DNA from: Clostridium acidisoli DSM 12555
GTDB lineage: Bacteria > Bacillota > Clostridia > Clostridiales > Clostridiaceae
Assembly: GCF_900176305.1 (NCBI RefSeq)
Contig: NZ_FWXH01000002.1
Span: forward strand, 620,001-684,000
Direction: 5' to 3'
Length of the DNA: 64,000 nucleotides
Each line of letters starts with the position of its first letter. Position 1 is the first letter of the stretch. Under the pieces are notes generated by a model. The model was given only the letters and a program-made list of their open reading frames with translations, was not told the origin of the DNA and did not search any database. The translations under genes and the position numbers were made by a program. Below are positions 34,565-43,218 of this stretch, piece after piece.

Positions 34565-36019
34565 CTAATAGTTAATACTTTCAAATTCATTTAAGGCTTT
34601 GATTACTCTAGGACAGTCTCTCATTATTATTTTTATTTCAGTAGTATCTTCAATCACACCTTCCAATGAAGGAATAATTATGCTACTTATTGCAATATCT
34701 ATCATATTATTAACATCGTTTGATAGTTTAGTTACATATTTTTGAATGAAATATAGCCTCAATGTATCAATTAATAAGGCAGTTCCAATATCCCTTAATT
34801 TAGATTTGGTACCATATCCTCTAAGATAACTAGCTAATTCTTTTACTTTAACTACACCATCTTCAACCTTCATATCACTAATTTCAGATTCAAGAACACT
34901 ATATTCTTTAATTAATTCATTCTTAATCTTTCTTAATATACTATTAATTTCATTTTCAAATTCACTTTCAATAGGTACTCCAACATAAATATGGGCAAAT
35001 CTTCGACTTAACGCATAACTGAATTTGAATAAAAAGTTTTTATCGAAATTATTAATTGTTCCAACTAACCTAAAAGTATTGGGGATAAAAATTTTTGACT
35101 TTTCATTCTTGTACATATTGTATTGGGGTAGATTCAGAACTGAATAATCTTTATCAAGAGCAGTAAACAAAGCACCAAAAGCAAAATCCATTTTTGCTCT
35201 ATTAAGCTCATCAATTACTATCCAACTCCCCCTATATTTATAATCCTTTTCATAGAATTTTTTAGAAGCATTTTTATTGCATTCTAAAACAACATCTGTA
35301 ACATATCCATTTGAAGGCTCTATTCGTTCTCTCTCCGTTTGTTGGTTCATACTGAATGTATATCCCCCAACAGTATCATCAGCTGTCCATTCAGCGTTAG
35401 CTGTAAAAACCCTACTATTACATTCAAATACTTCACTTATTCTGCTTGCAATCATTGTCTTCCCTGTTCCTGGGGGTCCATATAATAAAATATGTTTTCC
35501 TGCTGCAATTGCTGAAACTATTTCATCTTTTAGACTTTCATGCCCAATTACCTTATCACCGTACTCACCTTCATTCATTACATTATCCCATCTATTACCT
35601 ATATCATTAAACTCAAACTTTGCAACATAACTTCCTTGTATTCCTTGAGTTAATCGGTAATTCTTATCGAATCGCTTACTGTCTGGTACAATTGATAATT
35701 CAATATAAGCACTTTCTAAATCCTTCTTTATATGTGGAATATCTTTTCCATGAAAATATGATACATATTTTTCTTTTGCAACTTTATAATTATGTGATTT
35801 TGCAACTATCTCACCTTTTATCTGATAACCATTAGCAATCATTTGCTGGTTTTGTGAAACTATAATTTGATATACCTCATTGTTATCAATTATAATAATT
35901 TCTTCTCCAAGATTAATACCTTCAAATCTTAAATTATTATCTGAAACAACAGATATATCTTTATCATTTTCTGATATTTCTATATAAGGAGCAATAATTT
36001 TTATTTCTTCTTTATTCAT
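34565..36019 (-). CDS. McrB/MoxR-like AAA+ ATPase of a three-gene system
   Basis: 484 residues from the ATG at 36017-36019. The N-terminal 150 residues are beta-rich and of unknown type. AAA+ core: Walker A HILLYGPPGTGKTMIASRIS, Walker B SWIVIDELNRAKMDFAFGAL, sensor 1 FRLVGTINNFDKNFLFKFSY, arginine region LSRRFAHIYVGVP. The IDELNRA and GTINN signatures place it with the McrB/MoxR branch. It overlaps the upstream gene by 8 bases and lies 11 bases before the nuclease gene. Expected to form a ring that couples recognition to cleavage. Confidence 0.85.
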   Translation of the reverse strand: MNKEEIKIIAPYIEISENDKDISVVSDNNLRFEGINLGEEIIIIDNNEVYQIIVSQNQQMIANGYQIKGEIVAKSHNYKVAKEKYVSYFHGKDIPHIKKDLESAYIELSIVPDSKRFDKNYRLTQGIQGSYVAKFEFNDIGNRWDNVMNEGEYGDKVIGHESLKDEIVSAIAAGKHILLYGPPGTGKTMIASRISEVFECNSRVFTANAEWTADDTVGGYTFSMNQQTERERIEPSNGYVTDVVLECNKNASKKFYEKDYKYRGSWIVIDELNRAKMDFAFGALFTALDKDYSVLNLPQYNMYKNEKSKIFIPNTFRLVGTINNFDKNFLFKFSYALSRRFAHIYVGVPIESEFENEINSILRKIKNELIKEYSVLESEISDMKVEDGVVKVKELASYLRGYGTKSKLRDIGTALLIDTLRLYFIQKYVTKLSNDVNNMIDIAISSIIIPSLEGVIEDTTEIKIIMRDCPRVIKALNEFESINY

Positions 36020-36941
36020 CAAAATTGCCTCCGTTCATTCTATAGTGTTCCATTATTTCCTCCTCAAATTGATTAGGTAATCCTCCATAATAATTTATAA
36101 AATCAATAGTGGTGTTATGTTTATGATAATAAGTAAAAGGTAAAGTTTTCATTTTATTTATTACTTCTTCTCCTAATCCTGTTATTTCATATTTGTAATT
36201 ATTAGTCTCATATGAAGTAACTCTACATAGTCCTAAATATTCTAAAACATTAAAGATTTGATTTTCTTGACTTGTATCATTTGCTTCACTATGGATAATA
36301 ATCTCAACTATCTCATTAACAGCATTTTCATTTTCTTGATTAGATAATTTTCTAGCATGCCTAAACTGCTTATCCGTAATTTTATGTACTCCTTTTTCTT
36401 TGACTCTTTTTAATACATCTAAAGCTAAAATACCTGGTTTAACAATCCTATTTTCTATAAGTTTTCTATATGGACTATAATTACATGCATTAATTATACT
36501 TTTTTCCGATTTACTTAATACTCCCTTATTGGAATATTCAGAGCCTTGAAATCTAAGTATCCATAAAAACAGAAACTCCTTACATGTAATTTCCCCACAG
36601 TAGTGCTTCTTACCAATGTCAGTAATCCTTATATATTCTCTTCCATCTATTTTGTCAAAGTATATAATGGGTAATATTCTAGGTATACTAGATGCATTCT
36701 TCCAAAATATTTTATGTGATTCTTCTAAAGTTTCCTTAGTTTTATAATACTTACATAGTTTTTTAGTTAACTCACTGTCTACTCTTTTGTAATCACTAGT
36801 ATCTTCATTGTTCAAAATATACTCTGCAAAAGGTACTAATACTTTATCATAATAATTTGCACCATTGCTCTTAGTTACTATCAAAAACTGTCTTTCAGAA
36901 AAAAGGTTTCCGATAGGCATATTACTTATATTGTCATTCAT
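36012..36941 (-). CDS. Probable DNA-recognition subunit of a three-gene system
   Basis: 309 residues, not recognised with certainty. Helical segments (EITCKEFLFLWILRFQGS; GILALDVLKRVKEKGVHKIT) are followed by a winged-helix-like block near the end (NQIFNVLEYLGLCRVTSYET; YEITGLGEEVINKMK). This resembles specificity parts of some restriction enzymes. First gene of the operon; a promoter is visible 35-65 bases upstream. No nuclease motif. I infer that it recognises the target and passes it to the AAA+ and nuclease subunits. Confidence 0.5.
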   Translation of the reverse strand: MNDNISNMPIGNLFSERQFLIVTKSNGANYYDKVLVPFAEYILNNEDTSDYKRVDSELTKKLCKYYKTKETLEESHKIFWKNASSIPRILPIIYFDKIDGREYIRITDIGKKHYCGEITCKEFLFLWILRFQGSEYSNKGVLSKSEKSIINACNYSPYRKLIENRIVKPGILALDVLKRVKEKGVHKITDKQFRHARKLSNQENENAVNEIVEIIIHSEANDTSQENQIFNVLEYLGLCRVTSYETNNYKYEITGLGEEVINKMKTLPFTYYHKHNTTIDFINYYGGLPNQFEEEIMEHYRMNGGNFDE

Positions 36942-36975
36942 TCCATTCCCCCCTTTTATGTGTAAAATTAATTAT

Positions 36976-37005
36976 ATTTTAACATATTACTACAAAATTA
37001 GACAA
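36976..37005 (-). promoter_or_regulatory. Promoter of the three-gene operon
   Basis: Minus strand: -35 TTGTCT (37000-37005), 18-bp spacer, -10 TAAAAT (36976-36981). GGGGGG precedes the ATG of the first gene at suitable distance. Confidence 0.45.
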
Positions 37006-37213
37006 CCATTTTCCAAAATAAGCAATAGAACTATGATTTTCTAGTACTCTTTTCTTCAGTATACATATGTATACGTCAAAGATTTACGGTATGGAATCGA
37101 AAACTACAAACTTATATAATAAAACCAGTAGGCATCAGATCACTTTCTACTGGCTTATTAGAATTAAATATTTTTTCCAATTTTCTATTTTTTTAAATGG
37201 AATTTTCAACTCT

Positions 37214-37453
37214 TTAGGTAAATCTTTTGAACAAGGTATCACATATACTAAAAGCCTTCACTTTTAGTCTCCCTGTTTGACAGCACTCTAGCAGATATAC
37301 TAAGTGTTTTTCTAATATTAGACCGTTAGTTTTTACATTTTCAACAATGCTATAAAACGAAGTGCTACGCTTAACTCCTCTAGATAAAGTTGAAAGCAGC
37401 CAATTTTTTGCATTGCTTCTGATAGTAGAAAAGTAAATAGAATCAAAAAACAT
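37214..37453 (-). pseudogene. IS66-family transposase C-terminal fragment
   Basis: IYFSTIRSNAKNWLLSTLSR then STSFYSIVENVKTNGLILEK and HLVYLLE match the end of the IS66 DDE transposase (the RKNWLF..GA..SA..YSIVETAK block). The catalytic core is absent, and the last residues are out of register. A relic at the right edge of the island. The 150 bases to its left hold nothing recognisable. Confidence 0.75.
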
Positions 37454-37691
37454 TGCTATTAAATATATCTTTAGTAATATTTACTATTATTGAAATGACT
37501 CTGAATTATATACAATCCAGCAAAACTCCAACATACCCCCAAGTACCCTTATTTCTGCGTAAATGTACACCTTCCTCAACCAAAAATACCCCCAAACACT
37601 ATAAAATGTACCCTTTGTCAAGTACATTTTTGAAAAGTCCCTATGCAACTTCAATAAGATGATTTCTGTACTCTACAGGAGTCATCTTTTT

Positions 37692-38489
37692 TTAATTCCA
37701 TTGATATCTATACTTATTATAGTAGAGCATATATTGTTTTATTTCGTGCTCTAATTCTTGTAGTGTATTGCATTGTTTAATATATGCTTCATCATTAAAG
37801 TGTCCAAAAAATGATTCTTGTGGAGCATTATCCCAACAATTTCCGCGACGGGACATAGACTGTCCTAAACCACACTTTTTTACTAACTTTTGATAAATGG
37901 GACTTGTATAGTGGACACCTTGGTCAGAGTGAATAAATGCACCTTCAGCTAATTTAATATTTCTTTTCATTAACTTTTTTATCGTAGTTGTTGCTAGGTC
38001 TATTGCCAAGCTAGTAGATATGTTATAGGCAAGTATTTCATTGGTTGAACCATCTTTTATTGTAGACAAATAAGCCTTTTTACCATTGCCATAAAATAAG
38101 TATGTTATATCGGTAAGAAGAACTTTTCCAGGTATATTTTGTTTGAAATTTCTATTCAATAGATTAGGCAAAGTTGAATATTCCAATGTTGCTTTAATTA
38201 TTTTTCTATGTGGATTAGCCTTTCTAATGGGACATACGATATCATATTTTTTCATAATACGTCTTATTCGTTTTAAGTTATAGATAATGTTAAATTGCCC
38301 TTCTAGTGTCATTTTAATTTGTCTTGCACCTTTTTTACGACGCTTAAATTTATAAGCTTTTAAGATATTATCTTTTAAGATTTTATCATTGTTTTCTTTT
38401 TCTTTTCTTTTTTGTATAGATCTATTTGAAAAGTAATTATAATAACCTGATCTAGATACACCTACAGCTTCACATAAGTAGCAAACCAT
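37692..38489 (-). CDS. IS3-family transposase OrfB (C-terminally truncated)
   Basis: 265 residues counted from an internal ATG; the natural product is the OrfA-OrfB fusion by -1 frameshift, and the frame is open back to 38555. rve integrase core with D in LLTDITYLFYGNGKKAYL, D in FIHSDQGVHYTSPIYQKL, and E in CWDNAPQESFFGHFNDEAY. A TAA at 37692 replaces the expected Leu of the conserved tail; beyond it the frame continues KKMTPVEYRNHLIEVA to 37641. The loss of 17 residues may or may not inactivate the enzyme. Confidence 0.85.
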   Translation of the reverse strand: MVCYLCEAVGVSRSGYYNYFSNRSIQKRKEKENNDKILKDNILKAYKFKRRKKGARQIKMTLEGQFNIIYNLKRIRRIMKKYDIVCPIRKANPHRKIIKATLEYSTLPNLLNRNFKQNIPGKVLLTDITYLFYGNGKKAYLSTIKDGSTNEILAYNISTSLAIDLATTTIKKLMKRNIKLAEGAFIHSDQGVHYTSPIYQKLVKKCGLGQSMSRRGNCWDNAPQESFFGHFNDEAYIKQCNTLQELEHEIKQYMLYYNKYRYQWN

Positions 38490-38554
38490 ATTCTTTAATT
38501 TATAATTTTTTACAGTGTCTCTTATTAGAAGAAACTTGTCCTCTACACATAACT

Positions 38555-38974
38555 TTATTTTTTTATTTTCATCCCCCTTTCCAGTAGCTCGATTTTTTTT
38601 AGTAGTTCATTCTCCGCCTTTAGCAACTTAACTTGAGCTTCCAATTTACTGTTCTGTTCCTTTAAAGTTAAACTTTTATTTACAGTTTTCTTATTGACTA
38701 ATTTTTTTCCATCATCTAAACCTAATACGCCTTCTTCTTTAAAAGTTCTACGCCATCTTTTTCCAGCGGCTTTTATCCTAATCATACCTAAAGTTTCTAT
38801 ATCAAAGCCACACTCTTCAAATATTTGTTTTGTTGTTTTTCCATTATCATGAGCTGCTATTAATAGAAGCTTAAATTCATTAGTGTAAGTGATTTTTTTA
38901 AAAGTAACAGAATTTACATATTTATTTTGTGATAATATCTTTAACTCTTTTTCGGTGAAATCTTTTTTACTCAT
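38555..38974 (-). CDS. IS3-family transposase OrfA
   Basis: 139 residues. An HTH region (KLLLIAAHDNGKTTKQIFEE; GRTFKEEGVLGL-like WRRTFKEEGVLGLDDGK) is followed by a leucine zipper (LKEQNSKLEAQVKLLKAENE, LLKKIELLE). It ends at a run of seven A residues followed by TAA, the usual site for the -1 frameshift that joins OrfA to OrfB. Inside the inverted repeats of the IS. Confidence 0.85.
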   Translation of the reverse strand: MSKKDFTEKELKILSQNKYVNSVTFKKITYTNEFKLLLIAAHDNGKTTKQIFEECGFDIETLGMIRIKAAGKRWRRTFKEEGVLGLDDGKKLVNKKTVNKSLTLKEQNSKLEAQVKLLKAENELLKKIELLERGMKIKK

Positions 38975-39231
38975 GCTCTCTCTCCCATATTAATTTACTT
39001 AAATTATAACAAATAAAAACCCCTATAGGTGGACTTTTAATACTGTCTACTCTATAGGGTACATTTTACGTAGTATGAGGGAACATATAACACACATCAA
39101 TATTTACTTGAAAACCTCTAAAACCTTTGAATCATCCTAAAATAGGTCTCCGCAGTAGCTTGCTTCCAATCAAGTTTCGCACTATGTGCTCGCCTTCTTG
39201 GGCAATCCTTGCATGGGTGGTACTATATTGT

Positions 39232-40599
39232 TTACTTCGTCCCTTCGCTCCTTGTAAGCAAAGTAACCACCTCAACATGCGGAGTGTTCGGGAACATATC
39301 CATCCCTATAACCTTTTCCACCACATAACCATTAGAGATAAGCATCTTTAAATCTTCTACTAATGTCTTAGGGTTGCAGGAAACGTATATTATTTCCTGG
39401 GCATTAAAATCTACAACATAATTAAGTGCCTTAGGGTGCACGCCTGGTCTTGGTGGGTCAAGAATTATAATGTCTGGTTTTTCAGTTAATTCATTTACGG
39501 TTTTTGCAACGTCTCCAGCAATAAAGGTGCAATTGTCTAGTCCGTTTACAGCGGCATTTTCAGTTGCTGCTTTTACTGCTTCTTCTATAAGTTCAATTCC
39601 AATAACTTTTTTGGCTTTTTTTGCAGCTATTTGGCCAATGGTTCCTGTTCCACAATATAAATCAAAAATAACTTTTGAATCAGAAGGTCCCATAAAATCC
39701 ATTACCATGCTGTAAAGTTTCTCTGCACCTAAAGTGTTTGTTTGGAAAAATGAAAATGGAGAAATTTTAAACTTTAATCCTAAGATGTTTTCTTCAACAA
39801 AAGTTCTACCATAAAGAATATCTATTTCATCTGCAGCTACTACATCTGAAAGTGAATCATTTATACTATTAATAATTCCTGATATTTTCGCTTGGAGTTT
39901 AAGTCCCATAAGTAAATCCGTGAACTCTTTTTTATTAAAAGAATTTTGTGATGTTGTTACAATATTTATAAGAAGTTCACTAGTATTTTCTGTTCTTCTT
40001 ATTACAAGGTTTCTTAAAAAGCCTTCATGTTTCATGACTTTGTAATATGGAAGCCCTGTTTGTCTAAAATAATTTAAAACAGCATTCAATATGATTTTAA
40101 AATCGTTATGTATTAAATAACAATGATCCACTGTAACAATTCCAAAGGACTTATTTTTTATATGCATTCCAAGACTTAGTTCTCCGCCTTTTTCCATGTC
40201 TCCAAAGGTAAATTCCATTTTGTTTCTGTATTCATATTCCTTAGGGCTATGTTCCATTCCTAAGTATTCAAAGCCATCTATTCCTGCTTCTTTGAAAAGT
40301 TTTAATATTTGTTTTTCCTTTAAGTTTAACTGCTCCTTGTATTGAAGGAACTGATAAGTACAGCCACCGCACATTTCAAAATGAGGGCATTTAGGTTCTA
40401 TCTCACCATCTATTTTGTTTAAAACTTTGATTAACTTTCCCTTAGCATATTCTTTTCTTGCTTTTGTGATTCTGGCTAGCACTCTTTGTCCTGGAACGGC
40501 TCCTTTTATGTATATGTCTTTTCCATCTTCTTTTGCAATGCCTATTCCGGGGAATTCAATATCTACTATATCAAATTCATTTTCTATATTTTTTCTCAT
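39232..40599 (-). CDS. rlmD: 23S rRNA (uracil-5-)-methyltransferase RlmD/RumA
   Basis: 455 residues. N-terminal TRAM domain (DIEFPGIGIAKEDGKDIYIK), an iron-sulfur cysteine set CPHFEMCGGCTYQFLQYKEQ, a SAM motif VIFDLYCGTGTIGQIAAKKA, catalytic IIYVSCNPKTL (Cys nucleophile) and the tail MDMFPNTPHVEVVTLL. It methylates C5 of a uridine in 23S rRNA (U1939 in E. coli). Firmicutes often carry several paralogues, so the exact target may differ. It is the first core gene right of the island; its 3' end lies 169 bases from the IS3 element. Confidence 0.9.
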   Translation of the reverse strand: MRKNIENEFDIVDIEFPGIGIAKEDGKDIYIKGAVPGQRVLARITKARKEYAKGKLIKVLNKIDGEIEPKCPHFEMCGGCTYQFLQYKEQLNLKEKQILKLFKEAGIDGFEYLGMEHSPKEYEYRNKMEFTFGDMEKGGELSLGMHIKNKSFGIVTVDHCYLIHNDFKIILNAVLNYFRQTGLPYYKVMKHEGFLRNLVIRRTENTSELLINIVTTSQNSFNKKEFTDLLMGLKLQAKISGIINSINDSLSDVVAADEIDILYGRTFVEENILGLKFKISPFSFFQTNTLGAEKLYSMVMDFMGPSDSKVIFDLYCGTGTIGQIAAKKAKKVIGIELIEEAVKAATENAAVNGLDNCTFIAGDVAKTVNELTEKPDIIILDPPRPGVHPKALNYVVDFNAQEIIYVSCNPKTLVEDLKMLISNGYVVEKVIGMDMFPNTPHVEVVTLLTRSEGTK

Positions 40600-40628
40600 T
40601 TAATCTCTCCTAGGTAATTTAGTTTTAA

Positions 40629-40958
40629 TTATTTGCTTGTAACTTGTGCTTTAAACAGTTTTTTTCCTGGTGTTGCAAGACTCTTTGAGCTTTCAAATAA
40701 TGCTGTGTATAGTATATTACAAATTATATAAATTATTAAAAACATCTGTAATTTTTGGGCTACGTACCATCCTGCAAACTGCATTATAAAATTCAAAACA
40801 AAAACTATGACTATTGATATAACTGCAATTATTATCTGATCTACAACATTTGCAATTAATGCAGCTGGAAATGGCACTCTTTTTGAAGTACTAACACCAT
40901 TATGTAAATTTTTCTTTACTGTTTTATCTTGGGTAACCTTATCATTTTTTTCTGTCAT
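40629..40958 (-). CDS. Small RDD-like membrane protein
   Basis: 109 residues: a charged N-terminal tail of about 30 residues, then two membrane segments (DQIIIAVISIVIVFVLNFIM; FLIIYIICNILYTALF) followed by SLATPGKKLFKAQVTSK. The ATPGKKLFK motif after the second helix is the hallmark of the RDD family, whose members are poorly characterised and may be ion transport or assembly factors. It is 29 bases upstream of rlmD on the same strand. Confidence 0.75.
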   Translation of the reverse strand: MTEKNDKVTQDKTVKKNLHNGVSTSKRVPFPAALIANVVDQIIIAVISIVIVFVLNFIMQFAGWYVAQKLQMFLIIYIICNILYTALFESSKSLATPGKKLFKAQVTSK

Positions 40959-41269
40959 CTTTTCGGCCTCCTAATATTTATGTATTCCAACTTAAATTAT
41001 AACATTAATTATGCAATAGTATAAGTTATATGTAAATACTAAATAAATAATTATTATTTATTTGTACTGACCGGTTGAAAATTCAGTTGATTTTTTCTAT
41101 AATATTATGTTGTAAGTAAAATTTTTAACATAATTTTTACTTGCACATTTTTTTAACATTTTGTTTCTATTATATACACAGTTTTACGGTATATTTATTC
41201 TGTTGCTTTTTATTCAAACAATATGTTAATTTTGCAATTATCTATACTGATTTTAATGGAGGCTTGCTA

Positions 41270-43177
41270 ATGAAAACCACTGTCTTTAAAGTTCTAAATT
41301 TTTTAAAAAACTTCATACTTAATAACATCGATATAATTTATACTATACCAATTCTCACTTACAAAGCAATTAATTACGATAAAACAATTTCACCGGAATA
41401 TTTCAGTTATGGTCTTATATTTATTCCTGTACTTGTATCGGTAATTGCAGTTTCTAGTATATCCTTACTTTTTAAAAACAAAGGGAGGACAAGATTTTTA
41501 TATTTATTCAATATAATTATGAGTATAATCTTTATTGCTGATACGGCTTACTACAGATATTTTAAAGATATAATATCAATATCTGTTATAAGAAACGGAG
41601 TAATGCTTGGCGGTGTACAATCAAGTTTAAAAGACGTATTATTCCCTTCCGATTTTTTATATCTTCTTGACTGTGTTATATTATTCCCACTTATAAGAAT
41701 TTATAGAAAACACGTAAACAGACCTCAGCTTAAACTTGTTCAGAGATTTGCTTGCTTTTTAGTTGTATTTGCCATAGGTGCTTGTTGGGATGCTCAAAGG
41801 ATATATAAACTTTCAGTGGAACAACCAAGACTTATTTCTACCATGTTTAATAGACTTTATTTGGATAAGATACTTGGGGATGTTAATTTTCATGTGTTAG
41901 ATGCTTATAATGTAGCATCTACAAAAATTTCAAATATGAAGAGCATACCTAAGTCTAAACAAGATGAGATAAAGCAATATTTAGAGAAAAAAGATGTTCC
42001 TCAAGGCACAACTTTGGCTGGCGCTGGAAAAGGTAAAAACTTAATAGTAATTCAAGTAGAAGCACTTCAACAATTTGTTATTGGTCAAAAGATAAACGGC
42101 CAGGAGATTACACCTAATTTAAACAAATGGATTGGAAAAAGCTTATATTTTAATAATTATTATTATCAAGTTGCTTCTGGTACTACTTCTGATGCTGAAT
42201 TTTTGTCACTTAATTCTCTTTATCCAGCAGCTACAGGAGCTGCATATTATTTATATCCAGGAGACACTTTGAATTCTACTGCTAAGCAGTTTAACGATAA
42301 GGGTTATAATACTGTTACTTTAAATGGTTATCAAGAAGGTTTCTGGAATAGAAACGTTATGTATAAGGCTGAAGACTTTACTAATTATTATGCCGAAAAA
42401 GCTTACAATATAGATGAGCAGGTTGGTCTTGGTCTTAGTGACAAATCTTTTTTCAATCAGACTTTTGATAAGATGAAAACTTTTAAGCAGCCTTATTATT
42501 CCTTTATGATTACCTTAAGTAGTCATTTCCCATATGACGATCAAAAGGGTTATGGTAATACTATTGATCTTGGCAAATACAAGGGAAGTTTTATTGGTGA
42601 TTACATTAATGGAATTCACTATACAGATGCTCAATTAGGAATGTTCTTAGACAAGCTTGATAAAGAAGGAATTCTTAAAAATTCTATATTGGTAGTGTAC
42701 GGAGATCACTACGCTATACCAAAAAACGAAGCTCAAGGTTTATATGATTTTGAAGGTATACAAAATGCATCGGATTTAGATTGGAACAATCTTCAAAAAG
42801 TTCCTATGTTAATACATTTCCCTGATGATGCAAATAAGGGTGTTAATAGCATACCTGCTGGTCAAGTGGATCTTTACCCAACTATTGCAAATTTATTTAA
42901 TCTTGATAGAAAATACATGTTTGGAACTGATCTTATTAATGCAAAGAACAATATAGTTACTTTTAGAAGTGGTTCCTTTGTAGCTAATAATACTTTTTAT
43001 GCTTCTTATTCAAATACTTACTATGATATGAATACTAAAAAGACTGTTCAACCAACAGCTGAAATGTCTAAGGTTAAAACCGATACTTTAAATCAACTTG
43101 AATATAATGATGACATTTTAAATCACAATCTTTTAAAGAAGTTTATTCAAGAAGATGCAAGCGCAGGTAAAAAATAA
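41270..43177 (+). CDS. LTA synthase-family phosphoglycerol transferase
   Basis: 635 residues from the ATG at 41270, which follows GGAGGC; the frame is open further upstream without a ribosome site. Five N-terminal membrane segments (to about residue 180) and an extracellular sulfatase-fold domain: IVIQVEALQ (metal-binding Glu), the nucleophile Thr in QVASGTTSDAEFLSLNSLYP, FMITLSSHFPYDD, and VVYGDHYAIP (Asp-His). Such enzymes polymerise glycerol phosphate from phosphatidylglycerol into lipoteichoic acid or decorate surface polymers. A single gene ending at a strong shared terminator. Confidence 0.88.
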   Translation: MKTTVFKVLNFLKNFILNNIDIIYTIPILTYKAINYDKTISPEYFSYGLIFIPVLVSVIAVSSISLLFKNKGRTRFLYLFNIIMSIIFIADTAYYRYFKDIISISVIRNGVMLGGVQSSLKDVLFPSDFLYLLDCVILFPLIRIYRKHVNRPQLKLVQRFACFLVVFAIGACWDAQRIYKLSVEQPRLISTMFNRLYLDKILGDVNFHVLDAYNVASTKISNMKSIPKSKQDEIKQYLEKKDVPQGTTLAGAGKGKNLIVIQVEALQQFVIGQKINGQEITPNLNKWIGKSLYFNNYYYQVASGTTSDAEFLSLNSLYPAATGAAYYLYPGDTLNSTAKQFNDKGYNTVTLNGYQEGFWNRNVMYKAEDFTNYYAEKAYNIDEQVGLGLSDKSFFNQTFDKMKTFKQPYYSFMITLSSHFPYDDQKGYGNTIDLGKYKGSFIGDYINGIHYTDAQLGMFLDKLDKEGILKNSILVVYGDHYAIPKNEAQGLYDFEGIQNASDLDWNNLQKVPMLIHFPDDANKGVNSIPAGQVDLYPTIANLFNLDRKYMFGTDLINAKNNIVTFRSGSFVANNTFYASYSNTYYDMNTKKTVQPTAEMSKVKTDTLNQLEYNDDILNHNLLKKFIQEDASAGKK

Positions 43178-43178
43178 T

Positions 43179-43218
43179 AAAAAAATGGCAGTTGAAATCC
43201 TTCAACTGCCATTTTTTT
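43179..43218. terminator. Bidirectional terminator between LTA synthase and ilvD
   Basis: Perfect 16-bp arms AAAAATGGCAGTTGAA / TTCAACTGCCATTTTT with a 4-base loop, flanked by A and T runs on both sides. It serves the convergent genes; the ilvD stop codon overlaps its right edge. Confidence 0.85.

Larger units (their letters stand above)
37607..39063 (-). mobile_element. IS3-family insertion sequence (IS150-like group)
   Basis: 1457 bp between inverted ends TGTACCCTTTGTCAAGTACA (left) and TGTACCCTATAGAGTAGACA (right, read inward). It contains OrfA and OrfB with an A7 slippery run (38558-38564) at the end of OrfA. OrfB carries a nonsense codon near its end, so transposition may be impaired. 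No target duplication could be identified; a degenerate copy of the end (GTAAATGTACACC) lies at 37559-37571, just outside. Confidence 0.8.

Noticed and set aside
37600-39070. Target-site duplication of the IS3 element
   Set aside because: Bases flanking the two inverted ends (TAT/AAA on the left, TTT/ACG on the right) do not match at 3-4 bp for either choice of ends.
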